Assembly (NCBI GenBank): GCA_023434535.1
Contig: JAEYSR010000158.1
Location: forward strand, 1-40,151
DNA length: 40,151 nt
Source: Actinomycetes bacterium
GTDB lineage: Bacteria > Actinomycetota > Acidimicrobiia > Acidimicrobiales > Microtrichaceae
Reading direction: 5' to 3'
The notes beneath the pieces are model-generated. The model was not told where the DNA came from. It did no database searches and was given only the letters and a program-made list of their open reading frames with translations. The translations under genes and the position numbers were made by a program. This document shows positions 21,775 through 28,806 of the stretch, in pieces; the stretch's first letter is position 1, and each line of letters starts with the position of its first letter.

Positions 21775-23351
21775 AGGTGGCGTTGACCGTCCGCGACCAC
21801 ATCGAGCGCGCCGAGCTCGTCTACGGGGCGCGCGTCGGCGTCGTCGACGAGCCCGACCAGCCGGCACCGCCGCTCACGGCGGTCGACGGCGGGCCGCTGA
21901 CGTACGCGGCGCTGGCCGAGCGCTCCCGGGCGCTCGCCGCCGGGGCCGAGTCCCTGGGCGTGCCCCAGGGAGGGCGGGTGGCGATGGTGTCGCAGAACTC
22001 GGCGCGACTGCTCACGCTCCTCTACGGCGCGGCCGGCTCCGGCCGGATCGCCGTGCCGATCAACTTCCGCCTGTCACCGGCTGAGGTGGCCTACATCGTG
22101 GAGCACAGCGGGGCCGACGTGCTGCTGGTCGACCCGGAGCTGGAGGAGTCGCTGGCCGGCGTCGACGCGCCCACGAAGCTGACGATCGACACCGACACCG
22201 ACGAGATCGTCTACCGCCACGACCTCGAGGCGTCGCCGTGGGAGCCCGACGAGGACGCCACTGCGTTCATCAACTACACGTCGGGCACGACCGCCCGACC
22301 CAAGGGCGTCGAGATGACGCACCGCAACGCCTGGGTCAACGCCGCCACGTTCGGTTGGCAGGCCGGCGTCAGCGACCGCGACGTGTACCTGCACACGCTG
22401 CCCATGTTCCACTGCAACGGCTGGGGCATGCCGTTCGCCACCGCGGCGATGGGCGCGACGCAGGTGGTCCTGCGCAAGGTGGACGGCGCCGAGATCCTCC
22501 GGCGGGTGGACGAGCACGGCGTGACGCTCATGTGCGGCGCACCGGCCGTGGTGTCGATGGTCCTGGACGCCGCGGGGTCGTGGGACGGCGAGATCCCCGG
22601 CCGGGGCCGCGTGCGGATCGTGGTCGCCGGCGCGCCGCCACCGACCGCGATCATCGAACGGGTGGAGACCGAGCTGGGCTGGGAGTTCATCCAGATCTAC
22701 GGCCTGACCGAGACCGCACCCCTGCTCACAATGAACCGGACGAGATCGGAGTGGGACGATCTCGACCCCGGCGAGCGGGCCCGCAAGCTGGTGCGGGCGG
22801 GCGCGCCGGCGCTCGGCGTCCGGCTCACCACCGACACCGACGGAGAGCTCCTCGCCCGGGGCAACACGGTGCTCAAGAGCTACTGGCACCAGCCCGATGC
22901 GACCGAGGACGCCCTGGCCGGCGGCTGGTTCCACACCGGCGACGGCGCGGTGATCGACGACGAGAACTACGTGACGATCGTCGACCGGAAGAAGGACGTG
23001 ATCATCTCCGGCGGCGAGAACGTGAGCTCGATCGAGGTGGAGGACGCCCTGTTCTCCCACCCGTCGGTCACCGAGGTGGCGGTCATCGGCATCCCGAGCG
23101 ACAAGTGGGGCGAGACTGTGACCGCTCTCGTGGTGCTCGATCCCGACTCCGACCTCGCCGCGCTGGCCGACACCGATCCCGACTCCGTCCAGCGGGAGCT
23201 GATCGCCCACTGCCGCGGGCTCCTGGCCCACTACAAGTGCCCCACCACCGTCGAGGTCCGCACGGAGCTGGAGCGCACCGCGACCGGCAAGCTCCAGAAG
23301 TACAAGCTGCGCGCCCCCTACTGGGAGGGCCGCGACCGGATGGTCAACTGA
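21771..23351 (+). CDS. AMP-binding acyl-CoA synthetase
   Basis: A 526-residue ANL-superfamily enzyme that activates a carboxylic acid as the adenylate and transfers it to CoA. The P-loop YTSGTTARPKG is at 169-179. MFHCNGWGMPF, VVAGAPPP and the IYGLTETAP adenine-binding segment follow. GWFHTGDGAVIDDENYVTIVDRKKDVIISGGENVSS is the hinge region. The C-terminal catalytic lysine lies in ERTATGKLQKYKLR. MFHCNGW and the overall length match medium/long-chain fatty acyl-CoA ligases of actinobacteria. The start is fixed by the ATGA overlap with the methyltransferase. Chain length or aromatic specificity is not readable. It ends 18 bases from the convergent SRPBCC gene. Confidence 0.94.
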   Translation: MKVALTVRDHIERAELVYGARVGVVDEPDQPAPPLTAVDGGPLTYAALAERSRALAAGAESLGVPQGGRVAMVSQNSARLLTLLYGAAGSGRIAVPINFRLSPAEVAYIVEHSGADVLLVDPELEESLAGVDAPTKLTIDTDTDEIVYRHDLEASPWEPDEDATAFINYTSGTTARPKGVEMTHRNAWVNAATFGWQAGVSDRDVYLHTLPMFHCNGWGMPFATAAMGATQVVLRKVDGAEILRRVDEHGVTLMCGAPAVVSMVLDAAGSWDGEIPGRGRVRIVVAGAPPPTAIIERVETELGWEFIQIYGLTETAPLLTMNRTRSEWDDLDPGERARKLVRAGAPALGVRLTTDTDGELLARGNTVLKSYWHQPDATEDALAGGWFHTGDGAVIDDENYVTIVDRKKDVIISGGENVSSIEVEDALFSHPSVTEVAVIGIPSDKWGETVTALVVLDPDSDLAALADTDPDSVQRELIAHCRGLLAHYKCPTTVEVRTELERTATGKLQKYKLRAPYWEGRDRMVN

Positions 23352-23369
23352 CGGTCCGACTGCGCCGGC

Positions 23370-23801
23370 TCAGGGCACGCGCGCCTCGGAGCGGGCCTTG
23401 AGGCCCGCCGCCTCCATGTCCACGTAGCGACGCGAGCGCCTGCCGGCGAGCAGGCCGAGGAGCCACGCCAGCGCACCCGTCTGGTGGATCGCCAACGTGG
23501 CGCGCGACGAGTGCTCGCCGACGGCCACGACCGAGTGCTCGCCGACGGAGTGGACGCCGGGAGCGTGTGACTCCCAGGTGAAGCTCCGACCCGGCTGCCA
23601 CTCCGTCACGGTCCAGGTCGCGGCCGGGAACCCCGGCTGGCGCACCTCGGCGGTGGACCCGACGGCGATCGGGCCGGACGGACCGGTCAGCTCGACGGAC
23701 TCGATCGAATCGGTCCACGTGTGCCACTGCTCGACGTCGGCCATGACCGCCCACACGGCGGATGCCGGCGCCTCGATGTCGATCGTGCGCTCGATGTGCA
23801 T
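23370..23801 (-). CDS. SRPBCC family protein
   Basis: A 143-residue START/Bet v1-like (SRPBCC) protein, a small hydrophobic-ligand-binding fold. It opens MHIERTIDIEAPASAVWAVMADVEQWHTWTDSI, the usual family start. VGSTAEVRQPGFPAATWTVTEWQPGRSFTWES and a C-terminal helix (GLLAGRRSRRYVDMEAAGLKAR) follow. In residues about 85-98 the segment VGEHSVVAVGEHS comes from an imperfect 24-base duplication. It is divergently transcribed from a TetR regulator with 23 bases between start codons. Both are probably controlled by the palindrome there. The ligand is unknown; regulation by the neighbouring TetR is inference. Confidence 0.92.
   Translation of the reverse strand: MHIERTIDIEAPASAVWAVMADVEQWHTWTDSIESVELTGPSGPIAVGSTAEVRQPGFPAATWTVTEWQPGRSFTWESHAPGVHSVGEHSVVAVGEHSSRATLAIHQTGALAWLLGLLAGRRSRRYVDMEAAGLKARSEARVP
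23508..23548. repeat. Imperfect 24-bp tandem duplication inside the SRPBCC gene
   Basis: The 17-base word CGAGTGCTCGCCGACGG occurs at 23508-23524 and again at 23532-23548, a 24-base period equal to eight codons. It duplicates VGEHS in the protein and keeps the frame. Confidence 0.7.
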
Positions 23802-23807
23802 GCGATG

Positions 23808-23813
23808 AGTGTA
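23808..23813 (-). promoter_or_regulatory. -10 hexamer TACACT, leaderless start of the SRPBCC gene
   Basis: On the minus strand TACACT ends six bases before the ATG at 23801 and overlaps the left arm of the palindrome at 23810-23825. Confidence 0.5.
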
Positions 23814-23825
23814 CCATTTGGTACA
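23810..23825. promoter_or_regulatory. Palindromic TetR operator between divergent genes
   Basis: TGTACCATTTGGTACA is a perfect 6-4-6 inverted repeat in otherwise very GC-rich DNA. It overlaps both divergent -10-like hexamers, and its last base is the A of the TetR ATG. A TetR dimer bound here would block both promoters. Binding is inferred from position and symmetry. Confidence 0.7.
23812..23817 (+). promoter_or_regulatory. -10 hexamer TACCAT, leaderless start of the tetR gene
   Basis: TACCAT is followed by seven bases and the ATG at 23825. It lies wholly within the operator palindrome. Confidence 0.5.
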
Positions 23826-24409
23826 TGACGAGCGACTCGATCTCGGCGCGGGACCGGCTGCTCGACCGGGTCGTCGAGTACGGCGGAGCGCACGGGTTGG
23901 CCGAGCACAGCCTGCGCACGATCGCCCAGGGGGCGGGGACCAGTCATCGGATGCTGCTGCACCACTTCGGCAGCCGGGAGGAGCTGCTGGTCGCCGTGGT
24001 CAAGGAGGTCGAGCACCGCCAGCGCGTCGCGATGATGGACCTGGCGGGAGACCCGAGCGCTGCGACCGGCCCCCTGACGGCCGAGGACCGCCAGGCGATC
24101 GGGCAGGCCTTCTGGGAGCGGCTGTCGGACCCGTCGCTGGCACCGCTCGAGCGCCTGTTCTTCGAGCTCTACTCCCAGGCGCTTCTCGGCGCGGCCTGGG
24201 GGGCCGACCTCCTCGACGGGATCGTGGAGGAGTGGGTCGAACCCGTCGCGGCGCTGATGGTCGCGGATGGCGTGGACCCCGGGACCGCGCGTCGCCGCGC
24301 CCGCCTCGGCGTCGCGGTCAGCCGCGGGCTGCTGCTGGACCTGCTGGCCACCGGCGACCGGGACGCCGTCGACGGGGCCATGGAGGAGTTCCTCCGACTG
24401 GTGGGCTGA
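23825..24409 (+). CDS. TetR/AcrR family transcriptional regulator
   Basis: A 194-residue regulator. The N-terminal DNA-binding domain runs through RDRLLDRVVEYGGAHGLAEHSLRTIAQGAGTSHRMLLHHFGSREELLVAVV. It shows the TetR helix-turn-helix with recognition helix near GTSHRMLLHHFGSR and is followed by an all-helical ligand/dimer domain. The end (GVAVSRGLLLDLLATGDRDAVDGAMEEFLRL) is a common TetR C-terminal pattern. It is divergent from the SRPBCC gene and likely autoregulated through the 16-base palindrome, which overlaps its own start codon. An inducer cannot be named. It ends six bases from the convergent corA-like gene. Confidence 0.94.
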   Translation: MTSDSISARDRLLDRVVEYGGAHGLAEHSLRTIAQGAGTSHRMLLHHFGSREELLVAVVKEVEHRQRVAMMDLAGDPSAATGPLTAEDRQAIGQAFWERLSDPSLAPLERLFFELYSQALLGAAWGADLLDGIVEEWVEPVAALMVADGVDPGTARRRARLGVAVSRGLLLDLLATGDRDAVDGAMEEFLRLVG

Positions 24410-24415
24410 GCCCGG

Positions 24416-25396
24416 TCAGAGCCAGTCCTTGCGCTTGAACTGGATGTAGAGGCCCACGGACAGCACGACGATCAGCACCGCCGACAGCTGCACCCCCCAG
24501 TCGCGGGCGAACCCGGGGTACGGCACGTTCATGCCGTAGTACCCGGTGATCAGCGTCGGCACGGCGATGATCGCCGCCCAGCTCGTGACCTTCTTCATGA
24601 CCTGGTTCTGGCGGTAGTCGCGCAGGCTCAGGTTGGTCTCGACGATCGTGGACACCAGGTCCCGGAGGGAGTCCGTGGACTCGGTGATCCGCAGGACGTG
24701 GTCGTAGAGGTCCTGGTAGTACGGCTGGATCTCGGTGCCGACCACGCCGTGCTCGCGGCGGATCAGCGAGCTGAGCGCTTCTCGCAGCGGGAACACCAGT
24801 CGGTGGAACTTCACGAGCGCCTGTCGCACCTCGAACCACTGCCGCTGCTGCTGCGGCTGCAGCGGCCGCTCGTTGAAGATCTCGTCGGAGACGCCGTCGT
24901 AGTACTCGTCGAACTGCTCGATGACGTCGAAGTAGCCGTCGAGCACCACGTCGAGCAGCGCGTAGACGACGAACGCCACGCCGGTGTGGGCCAGATCCGC
25001 GACGCGGTCGCAGCGCTCCGTGACCTGGGACATGTCGAAGCCGTTCTCCTTGCGGACGGTGATCACCCACCGGTCTCCGATGAAGAAGTCGATCTCCGAG
25101 ATGTGGAGCTTCGCCGTGTCGATGTCGACGGTGACGGCGTGCACGGCCAGGAACAGATGGGACGCGTAGTGGTCGAGCTTGGGACGCTGGTGCCGACCGA
25201 GCGCGTCCTCGACCGCCAGCTCGTGCAGGCCGAGCTCATCGGCGAGCTCGTGCAGCTCGGTGACCGTCGGCCCGCAGAGGTCGACCCAGACCAGGGTGTC
25301 GTCCTTGGCCAGGTAGTCCGACACCTCCGCCACACCGAAGCCCTGCGCCTCCAGCATCCCCTTGCGGTACGCACGAGTGTGCGGGGTCTCGATCAC
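24416..25396 (-). CDS. corA: CorA family magnesium/divalent cation transporter
   Basis: A 326-residue CorA-family channel for Mg2+ and related ions. It has a long soluble N-terminal domain (DDTLVWVDLCGPT, LHELAVEDALGRHQRPKLDHYASHL, IDFFIGDRWVITVRK) and a long helix. Two C-terminal membrane helices follow, with the pore motif YGMN at 287-290. The basic KRKDWL tail is typical. After GMN the loop reads VPYPGF rather than MPEL, as in many actinobacterial members. An open frame continues upstream, but VIETPHTRAYRKGMLEA is the usual start of this subgroup, so GTG 25396 is chosen. A weak GGAG lies very near it. It is divergent from the ATPase gene. Confidence 0.92.
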   Translation of the reverse strand: MIETPHTRAYRKGMLEAQGFGVAEVSDYLAKDDTLVWVDLCGPTVTELHELADELGLHELAVEDALGRHQRPKLDHYASHLFLAVHAVTVDIDTAKLHISEIDFFIGDRWVITVRKENGFDMSQVTERCDRVADLAHTGVAFVVYALLDVVLDGYFDVIEQFDEYYDGVSDEIFNERPLQPQQQRQWFEVRQALVKFHRLVFPLREALSSLIRREHGVVGTEIQPYYQDLYDHVLRITESTDSLRDLVSTIVETNLSLRDYRQNQVMKKVTSWAAIIAVPTLITGYYGMNVPYPGFARDWGVQLSAVLIVVLSVGLYIQFKRKDWL

Positions 25397-25589
25397 AGCT
25401 CCATTCAAGCCGCCGCCAGGGGTGAAACCACCGCCGGCCACCCCCGGAACCACGCAAGGGTTCAGTTCGGTGCCCCCGCGCGCCGATACGTGACCAGCAC
25501 CAGCAAGCAGACGACAGCGCGACGCGTCACCGGGCCGGTCGGCAGCCGACCCGCGCGACCTGCCCGCGCCACGGCCGACCGGGGAGCAC

Positions 25590-27068
25590 ATGCACGGACA
25601 CCACGACGACAGCTCGGACGAGATCCCCGACGTGCGCACGCCCACCAGCCCGGAGGGCCTCGGCCTGAGCCGGTCGCTCATGGAGGACCTCGTCATCCGT
25701 CGCGCCGTGGTCGACGGCCGCTCCCCGATGACCGCACTCGCCGAGAAGCTGCACATCTCGGTCACGATCGTCGAGACGATCCTCAACGGCATGCGGGACC
25801 GCAAGCTGATCGAGTACGACGGCATGGAGGGCCGGGCCTACGTGGTCCGACCGACCGAGGCCGGTCAGCAGTTCGCGACGCAGCGCTCCCGCGAGAGCAT
25901 CTACTGCGGTCCGATGCCGGTACCCCTCGACCTCTACGCCGACGTTGTCCGCCACCAACGCCCGTCGATCGAGCTCGACCACGACCGCCTGCAGCGCTCG
26001 TTCTCCGACCTGGTGCTGTCCGACGGACTGCTCGACCAGCTCGGACCCGCGATCCACGGCGACGGCGCGATGTTCCTCTACGGCCCGCCCGGCACCGGCA
26101 AGTCGTCGGTCGCCGAGCGCATCATCCGCGCGTACGAGGACGTCGTCCTGGTGCCGCACTGCGTCGAGGTCGACGGCCAGATCGTCTCCGTCTACGACCC
26201 GACGCTGCACGACGCCATCGACGATCAGCCGGTCGGGATGGATCGACGCTGGGTGGCGTGCCACCGCCCGGCCGTCATCACCGGCGGCGAGCTCCACGCC
26301 GGCATGCTGGACCTCCAGCTCGAGCGTGACAGCGGTGTCTACCTGGCGCCGCTGCAGATGAAGGCCAACAACGGGATCCTGGTCATCGACGACTTCGGCC
26401 GTCAGGCCATGACCCCGGATGCCCTGCTGAACCGCTGGATCGTGCCGCTCGACCGCAGCGTCGACTACCTGACGCTGCTCGGCCGCAAGTTCGAGGTGCC
26501 GTTCGAGCTCAAGGTGGTGCTGTCCACCAACCTCGATCCGGCGAAGCTCGGCGACGAGGCGTTCTTCCGACGGATCCACAACAAGATCTACATCGGTGCG
26601 TGCACCGACGAGCAGTTCGACTGGATCCTGTCGCGGGTCAGCCGGAAGATGGGCATCGAGCTGCAGTCGCCCGCCGCCGTGCGACTCCGCCAGGCCGCGC
26701 GGTCCCAGGGCGACGGCGAGCTGCGCGCCTACCTGCCCGGTGTGGTCTGCAAGCTGGCGAACGCCATCTGCCGCTACGAGAACCAGGCCCGGATCCTGAC
26801 TCCCGACCTCGTCGACAGGGTGCTCACGCTGTACTTCACCGAGGACCTCGGCGTGGAGCGCACCGGGCCGGCCCCCCACCATGCGGTCGAGGTCCCGCCC
26901 TTCGCCCCCGATCCGGAGCTCGAGGCCGAGGTCGCGGCACTGGTGCAGGAGGTCGCGGCGGCCGACGCCGCACCGCCCCCGTACCAGGGCTCGTTCGCGA
27001 CGCCGCTGGACCCTGCGGCCGCGACGATCGCCCAGGGCCTGCTCGCCGAGGGCCTCGGTGAACGCTGA
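25590..27068 (+). CDS. AAA family ATPase with N-terminal winged-helix domain
   Basis: A 492-residue ATPase. Residues about 27-92 form a winged-helix-like domain (LVIRRAVVDGRSPMTALAEKLHISVTIVETILNGMRDRKLIE...GRAYVVRPTEAG). The AAA module has Walker A GPPGTGKS at 165-172 and Walker B ILVIDDFGRQ with D267 and D268. VVLSTNLDPAKLGDEAFFRRI is the sensor-1/arginine-finger-like region. A helical lid follows, then an acidic, Ala/Pro-rich tail of about 70 residues. I recall the same architecture (VPLDLY...LDQLGPAI...PLQMKANNG...NRWIVPLDR) in Myxococcota and other bacteria, often of unknown role and sometimes near pilus genes; none are seen here. The ATG has GGGGAG four bases upstream. A direct repeat starts at the last codons. 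Confidence 0.88.
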   Translation: MHGHHDDSSDEIPDVRTPTSPEGLGLSRSLMEDLVIRRAVVDGRSPMTALAEKLHISVTIVETILNGMRDRKLIEYDGMEGRAYVVRPTEAGQQFATQRSRESIYCGPMPVPLDLYADVVRHQRPSIELDHDRLQRSFSDLVLSDGLLDQLGPAIHGDGAMFLYGPPGTGKSSVAERIIRAYEDVVLVPHCVEVDGQIVSVYDPTLHDAIDDQPVGMDRRWVACHRPAVITGGELHAGMLDLQLERDSGVYLAPLQMKANNGILVIDDFGRQAMTPDALLNRWIVPLDRSVDYLTLLGRKFEVPFELKVVLSTNLDPAKLGDEAFFRRIHNKIYIGACTDEQFDWILSRVSRKMGIELQSPAAVRLRQAARSQGDGELRAYLPGVVCKLANAICRYENQARILTPDLVDRVLTLYFTEDLGVERTGPAPHHAVEVPPFAPDPELEAEVAALVQEVAAADAAPPPYQGSFATPLDPAAATIAQGLLAEGLGER

Positions 27069-27101
27069 GCTCGGCGAGCGCTGAGCTCGGCGAGCGCTGA
27101 C
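27054..27101. repeat. 16-bp tandem repeat, three copies, spanning the ATPase stop codon
   Basis: Units begin at 27054, 27070 and 27086; the second and third are nearly identical (CTCGGCGAGCGCTGAG/C) and the first differs at two bases. The first unit contains the last codons and TGA stop of the ATPase gene, so each later copy repeats a stop codon. Each later unit also holds GCTC-GGC-GAGC, a small hairpin. Confidence 0.85.
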
Positions 27102-27104
27102 CGG

Positions 27105-27117
27105 GCCCGTCGCGGGC
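27105..27117. terminator. Small hairpin between convergent ATPase and META genes
   Basis: GCCCG (27105-27109) and CGGGC (27113-27117) pair around a three-base loop just after the 16-bp repeats and five bases before the end of the convergent gene. It is short and weak evidence for termination. Confidence 0.3.
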
Positions 27118-27121
27118 GGCC

Positions 27122-28006
27122 TCAGTTCGCCAGGGTGGCGGTGACCTGCATGGCGCCGTCGGCGTCGCGCAGCGTCAGGGAGTCGCCGGAGCGCTCCACC
27201 GAGCTCGCGGCGGCGAGAGCGGCGAGGTACTTGTCCTCCATCTCCATCACGGCCTGGTCGCAGCCCATCATCGTGGAGGCGAACTCGCTGAACGTGATCG
27301 TCCCGCCGTCGAGCGTGTAGGTCCCGGTGAAGTTGTTGCAGCCGCCGTGGCCCGTGACCGAGCCCTCGGTGCCGAAGTCGATCGTGAGCGCCTCGGTCAG
27401 AGCGGACGACTCCACCGCGGAGCCCGTGTTGACGCCGGTGACCTTCCACGAGGTGCCCTGGAGGTCCCCGGTGACCGCCTCGTAGGCCAGGAGCTCCGTG
27501 CCGTCGGCGTCGAGGAGCTTCAGCGTGGTCTCGGTCTGGTCGGCCTTCGCCACCTCGGCCAGGTCGGCGACGATCTTCTGCTCCTGGGCGTTGGCGGCGT
27601 CGGAGGTGCAGGCCATCTGCGTCATCGGACCGGCCTCCAGCGTCACCGAGTCGCCGTCCTCGGTCCACGTGCCGGAGAGGCGGTTGCAACCGGTCGAACC
27701 GGAGAACGTGCCGTCCTGGGCGAAGTCGAGCGTCGGGACCGTGCCCTCGACGGCTCCGGTGAGCTTCCACGAGGTGCGGGCGAGGCCCGACGTCGGGTTG
27801 GTGGCGCCCCCGGCCGGCGCCGCCGTCGTCGAGGTGGTGGTCGTGGTGTCCTTCTTGTCGCCGTCGTCGCCCATGTCGTCCTCTCCGCAGGCCGCCGCGG
27901 TGACGACCACCACCAGGGCCAGCGCCAGCGCCCACGCCGCTCGGCGCCCGACCGGCCGGCGGCGGAGGCGCGAGGTCGATCCAGCGGTGCTGTCGTTCCG
28001 GTTCAT
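27122..28006 (-). CDS. Lipoprotein with two META domains
   Basis: A 294-residue exported lipoprotein. An arginine-rich N-terminus and hydrophobic stretch end at Cys40 in TAAAC, then comes an Asp/Lys/Thr-rich linker. Two META (HslJ-like) domains follow. The first covers about 75-175 (ARTSWKLTGAV...FSGSTGCNRLSGTWTEDGD...MTQMACTSD). The second covers about 183-292 (QGTSWKVTGVN...VTGHGGCNNFTGTYTLDGG...STMMGCDQAV). Each has the conserved GCN and the later MxC pair. META domains are envelope proteins without a clear reaction; HslJ is linked to novobiocin tolerance. ATG 28006 gives a proper signal peptide. No clear ribosome site is seen; CATCGT lies six bases upstream. Confidence 0.9.
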   Translation of the reverse strand: MNRNDSTAGSTSRLRRRPVGRRAAWALALALVVVVTAAACGEDDMGDDGDKKDTTTTTSTTAAPAGGATNPTSGLARTSWKLTGAVEGTVPTLDFAQDGTFSGSTGCNRLSGTWTEDGDSVTLEAGPMTQMACTSDAANAQEQKIVADLAEVAKADQTETTLKLLDADGTELLAYEAVTGDLQGTSWKVTGVNTGSAVESSALTEALTIDFGTEGSVTGHGGCNNFTGTYTLDGGTITFSEFASTMMGCDQAVMEMEDKYLAALAAASSVERSGDSLTLRDADGAMQVTATLAN

Positions 28007-28038
28007 CCGGACACGATGGCACAACGCCCGGACGCCGA

Positions 28039-28806
28039 TCAGTCGACGAACCAGGTGGCCGGGTCGTGGCCGTAGAAGTCGACGAAGCACCCGTAGAGGT
28101 CGGGGTGCTCGCGGCGCAGCGGGACCGGGTCGTCGAAGAACGCCTCGGTGGCCACGGCGAAGAACTCCGACGGGTTGACCCCCGCGTAGTCGTCGAGGAC
28201 GTGGCCGGCCCGTCCTTCCACCACCGCCTCGTAGACCTCGGTGCACACGGGCACCCAGCGTTCGGCGAGCTCGGCGGACATCGGCGGCGTGCCGTCGGTG
28301 ACGCCGTCCAGCATGTCCAGCTTGTGGGCGAACTCGTGGTACACGACGTTGCGCCCGTCGCCGGCGTGGTGGACGTCGTCCTGCACCTCGTCCCAGGCGA
28401 CCAGCACCGGACCGTGCAGGACGGCCTCGCCGAGGATCGGGGTCGGGTCGTCGGAGTACACGCCGTCGACCTGCGAGTGCTCGCCGTGCATGATCGCCGT
28501 GGTCGGGTGCACGATCACGGCGCGCACGTCGCGGTACGGGTCCTCGTACGGCAGGTTGGAGGTGATCAGCCCGGCCTGGGCCGCGATCAGGACCTGCATC
28601 TCCTCGGTGATCGTGAAGCCCTGGGCCGGCTCCCACTCCGCCGTGGCGACGAGACCGAGGGCGACCAGCTCCACGCGCTCGCGCTCTCCGTCGTCGAGGA
28701 CGTCCCACCAGTCGAACCGTCCACGGCAGAGGTCGCGCCAGTCGTCGCGGAAGCCGGCGTCGAAGATCTCACGACGCCGACGACGGCGCTTGGTCCCGAA
28801 GAGCAT
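28039..28806 (-). CDS. mtfA: MtfA-like zinc-dependent peptidase (M90 family)
   Basis: A 255-residue zinc metallopeptidase of the MtfA family; E. coli MtfA is known to bind the Mlc repressor and to have peptidase activity. The N-terminus is rich in arginine (MLFGTKRRRRRREIF). FTITEEMQVLIAAQAGLI and VREDP-like PYEDPYRDVRAVIVHP match the family. The catalytic HEFAHKLD has H157, E158 and H161. NPSEFFAVATEAFFDDP supplies the third zinc-ligand region. It overlaps the end of rmuC by 38 bases on the same strand. No Shine-Dalgarno precedes the ATG, but GGCAGACT lies six bases upstream, inside rmuC. No Mlc/PTS genes are nearby, so its regulatory role here is unknown. Confidence 0.92.
   Translation of the reverse strand: MLFGTKRRRRRREIFDAGFRDDWRDLCRGRFDWWDVLDDGERERVELVALGLVATAEWEPAQGFTITEEMQVLIAAQAGLITSNLPYEDPYRDVRAVIVHPTTAIMHGEHSQVDGVYSDDPTPILGEAVLHGPVLVAWDEVQDDVHHAGDGRNVVYHEFAHKLDMLDGVTDGTPPMSAELAERWVPVCTEVYEAVVEGRAGHVLDDYAGVNPSEFFAVATEAFFDDPVPLRREHPDLYGCFVDFYGHDPATWFVD

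Noticed and set aside
25397..25589. Promoter pair or riboswitch in the corA/ATPase intergenic region
   Set aside because: A TTCAGT-18-GATACG arrangement exists on the plus strand but is weak. No M-box-like or other structured leader could be recognised upstream of corA, whose leader would be very short.
24698..26329. Open frame of over 500 codons antisense to corA and crossing into the ATPase gene
   Set aside because: It runs through two well-supported genes, has low-complexity composition and no recognisable domain.
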